Shown here one piece after another: positions 63,666 to 64,000 of a DNA stretch of 64,000 nucleotides. The DNA is from Crocinitomicaceae bacterium (GTDB lineage: Bacteria; Bacteroidota; Bacteroidia; Flavobacteriales_D; Crocinitomicaceae), in NCBI GenBank assembly GCA_002709305.1, contig PAQM01000024.1, forward strand, positions 92,856 to 156,855, in the 5' to 3' direction. The first letter of the stretch is position 1, and every line of letters begins with the position of its first letter. The position numbers and the translations under genes were made by a program. The notes under the pieces were generated by a model. That model was not told where the DNA came from. It did not search any database and saw nothing but the letters and a program-made list of their open reading frames with translations.

Positions 63666-64000
63666 ATGACTAGAGAAGAAAAAGTAAAGTACATAGATGA
63701 GTTGGCAGCTGATTTGACAGCATCCAATGTATTCTATCTTACAGACACTGCAGAGCTTACAGTTGAAACCGTGAATTCATTGAGAAGAAAATGTTTTCAG
63801 GCGAACATTAGTATGCGTGTAGTGAAAAATGCATTATTGGAAAAGGCAATGGATCGTGTTGAGGGTAAAGATTTTGGAACATTAAAAGATGTTTTGAAAG
63901 GAGCAACCTCTATCATGTTGTCAGAATCTTCTAGTGCCCCAGCAAAAATGATTAAGGACTTTCGTAAAAAGAATCCTAAACCAATTTTGAAAGGAGCATA
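63666..64000 (+). CDS. rplJ: 50S ribosomal protein L10, N-terminal part (partial)
   Basis: The first 111 residues of L10, cut by the right edge of the window: MTREEKVKYIDELAADLTASN, then VETVNSLRRKCFQANISMRVVKNALLEKAMD and a stretch consistent with the L10 N-terminal RNA-binding domain. L10 normally has about 170 residues and carries the L7/L12 dimers. It starts 11 bases after rplA in the usual rplKAJL order. Confidence 0.94.
   Translation, partial: MTREEKVKYIDELAADLTASNVFYLTDTAELTVETVNSLRRKCFQANISMRVVKNALLEKAMDRVEGKDFGTLKDVLKGATSIMLSESSSAPAKMIKDFRKKNPKPILKGA

Overview
The window comes from a low-GC (roughly 30% G+C) Bacteroidota genome, most likely a marine or free-living member of Flavobacteriales. 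The supporting signs are type IX secretion (T9SS) cargo with type A and type B C-terminal sorting domains, a PorE-like OmpA protein, a TonB-dependent receptor with DUF4249 lipoproteins, split transketolase, near absence of Shine-Dalgarno sequences, and promoters of the TAnnTTTG type. It is a chromosomal housekeeping region; I see no insertion sequence, prophage, CRISPR array or integration site.

Layout. 1-2.5 kb (minus): end of fabF, then sufT, sufE and sufS. 2.6-4.4 kb (plus): a pterin pair (PTPS/QueD family and folE) and a BI-1 membrane protein. 4.6-7.7 kb: nrdB-nrdA, with the ATP-cone on NrdB instead of NrdA. 7.8-12 kb: a 32-residue membrane peptide, a GH3-family enzyme with an exported partner, a deoxynucleoside kinase and heptose epimerase hldD. 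11.9-17.4 kb (minus): TonB receptor, two tandem DUF4249 lipoproteins, rhodanese and a TIGR04282 glycosyltransferase-like protein. 17.6-21.9 kb: pheT-bioD-bioA. 21.9-27.2 kb (minus): split transketolase with a von Willebrand A (VWA) gene between its halves, a class III aminotransferase and an outer-membrane protein. 27.5-30.4 kb: a small exported protein and a T9SS type B cargo. 30.5-38.3 kb: gapA, an MBL hydrolase, an EamA transporter, ribD, an MFS transporter, peroxiredoxin, waaA and an outer-membrane protein. 38.4-45.6 kb: nucleotide-sugar cassette (wbpE, ugd, uxs, wbpD, wbpB, wbpA types) with a PHP-type phosphatase. 45.6-52.7 kb: LOG protein, PASTA protein, T9SS type A cargo, RluA synthase and PorE-like protein. 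52.7-59.7 kb: PspC, a membrane glycosyltransferase with a problematic start, a sodium:alanine symporter, apt, acyl-CoA dehydrogenase, rpsU, xerC and hpf. 59.9-64 kb: tRNA-Thr, tRNA-Tyr, tRNA-Gly, tuf, tRNA-Trp, secE, nusG, rplK, rplA and the start of rplJ.

How the genes fit together. Much of the window serves the envelope: LPS inner core (hldD, waaA), surface polysaccharide precursors (UDP-xylose and UDP-diacetamido-uronate routes), nutrient uptake (TonB receptor with DUF4249) and T9SS export. The rest is core metabolism and translation.

The best candidates for a second look are the ATP-cone on NrdB, the glycosyltransferase whose conserved N-terminus lies upstream of every usable ATG and behind an in-frame TAG, the VWA gene nested in the transketolase operon, a structured leader before rplK, and the xerC start codon lying inside a terminator hairpin loop. 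I did not find a clearly unprecedented multi-gene system.
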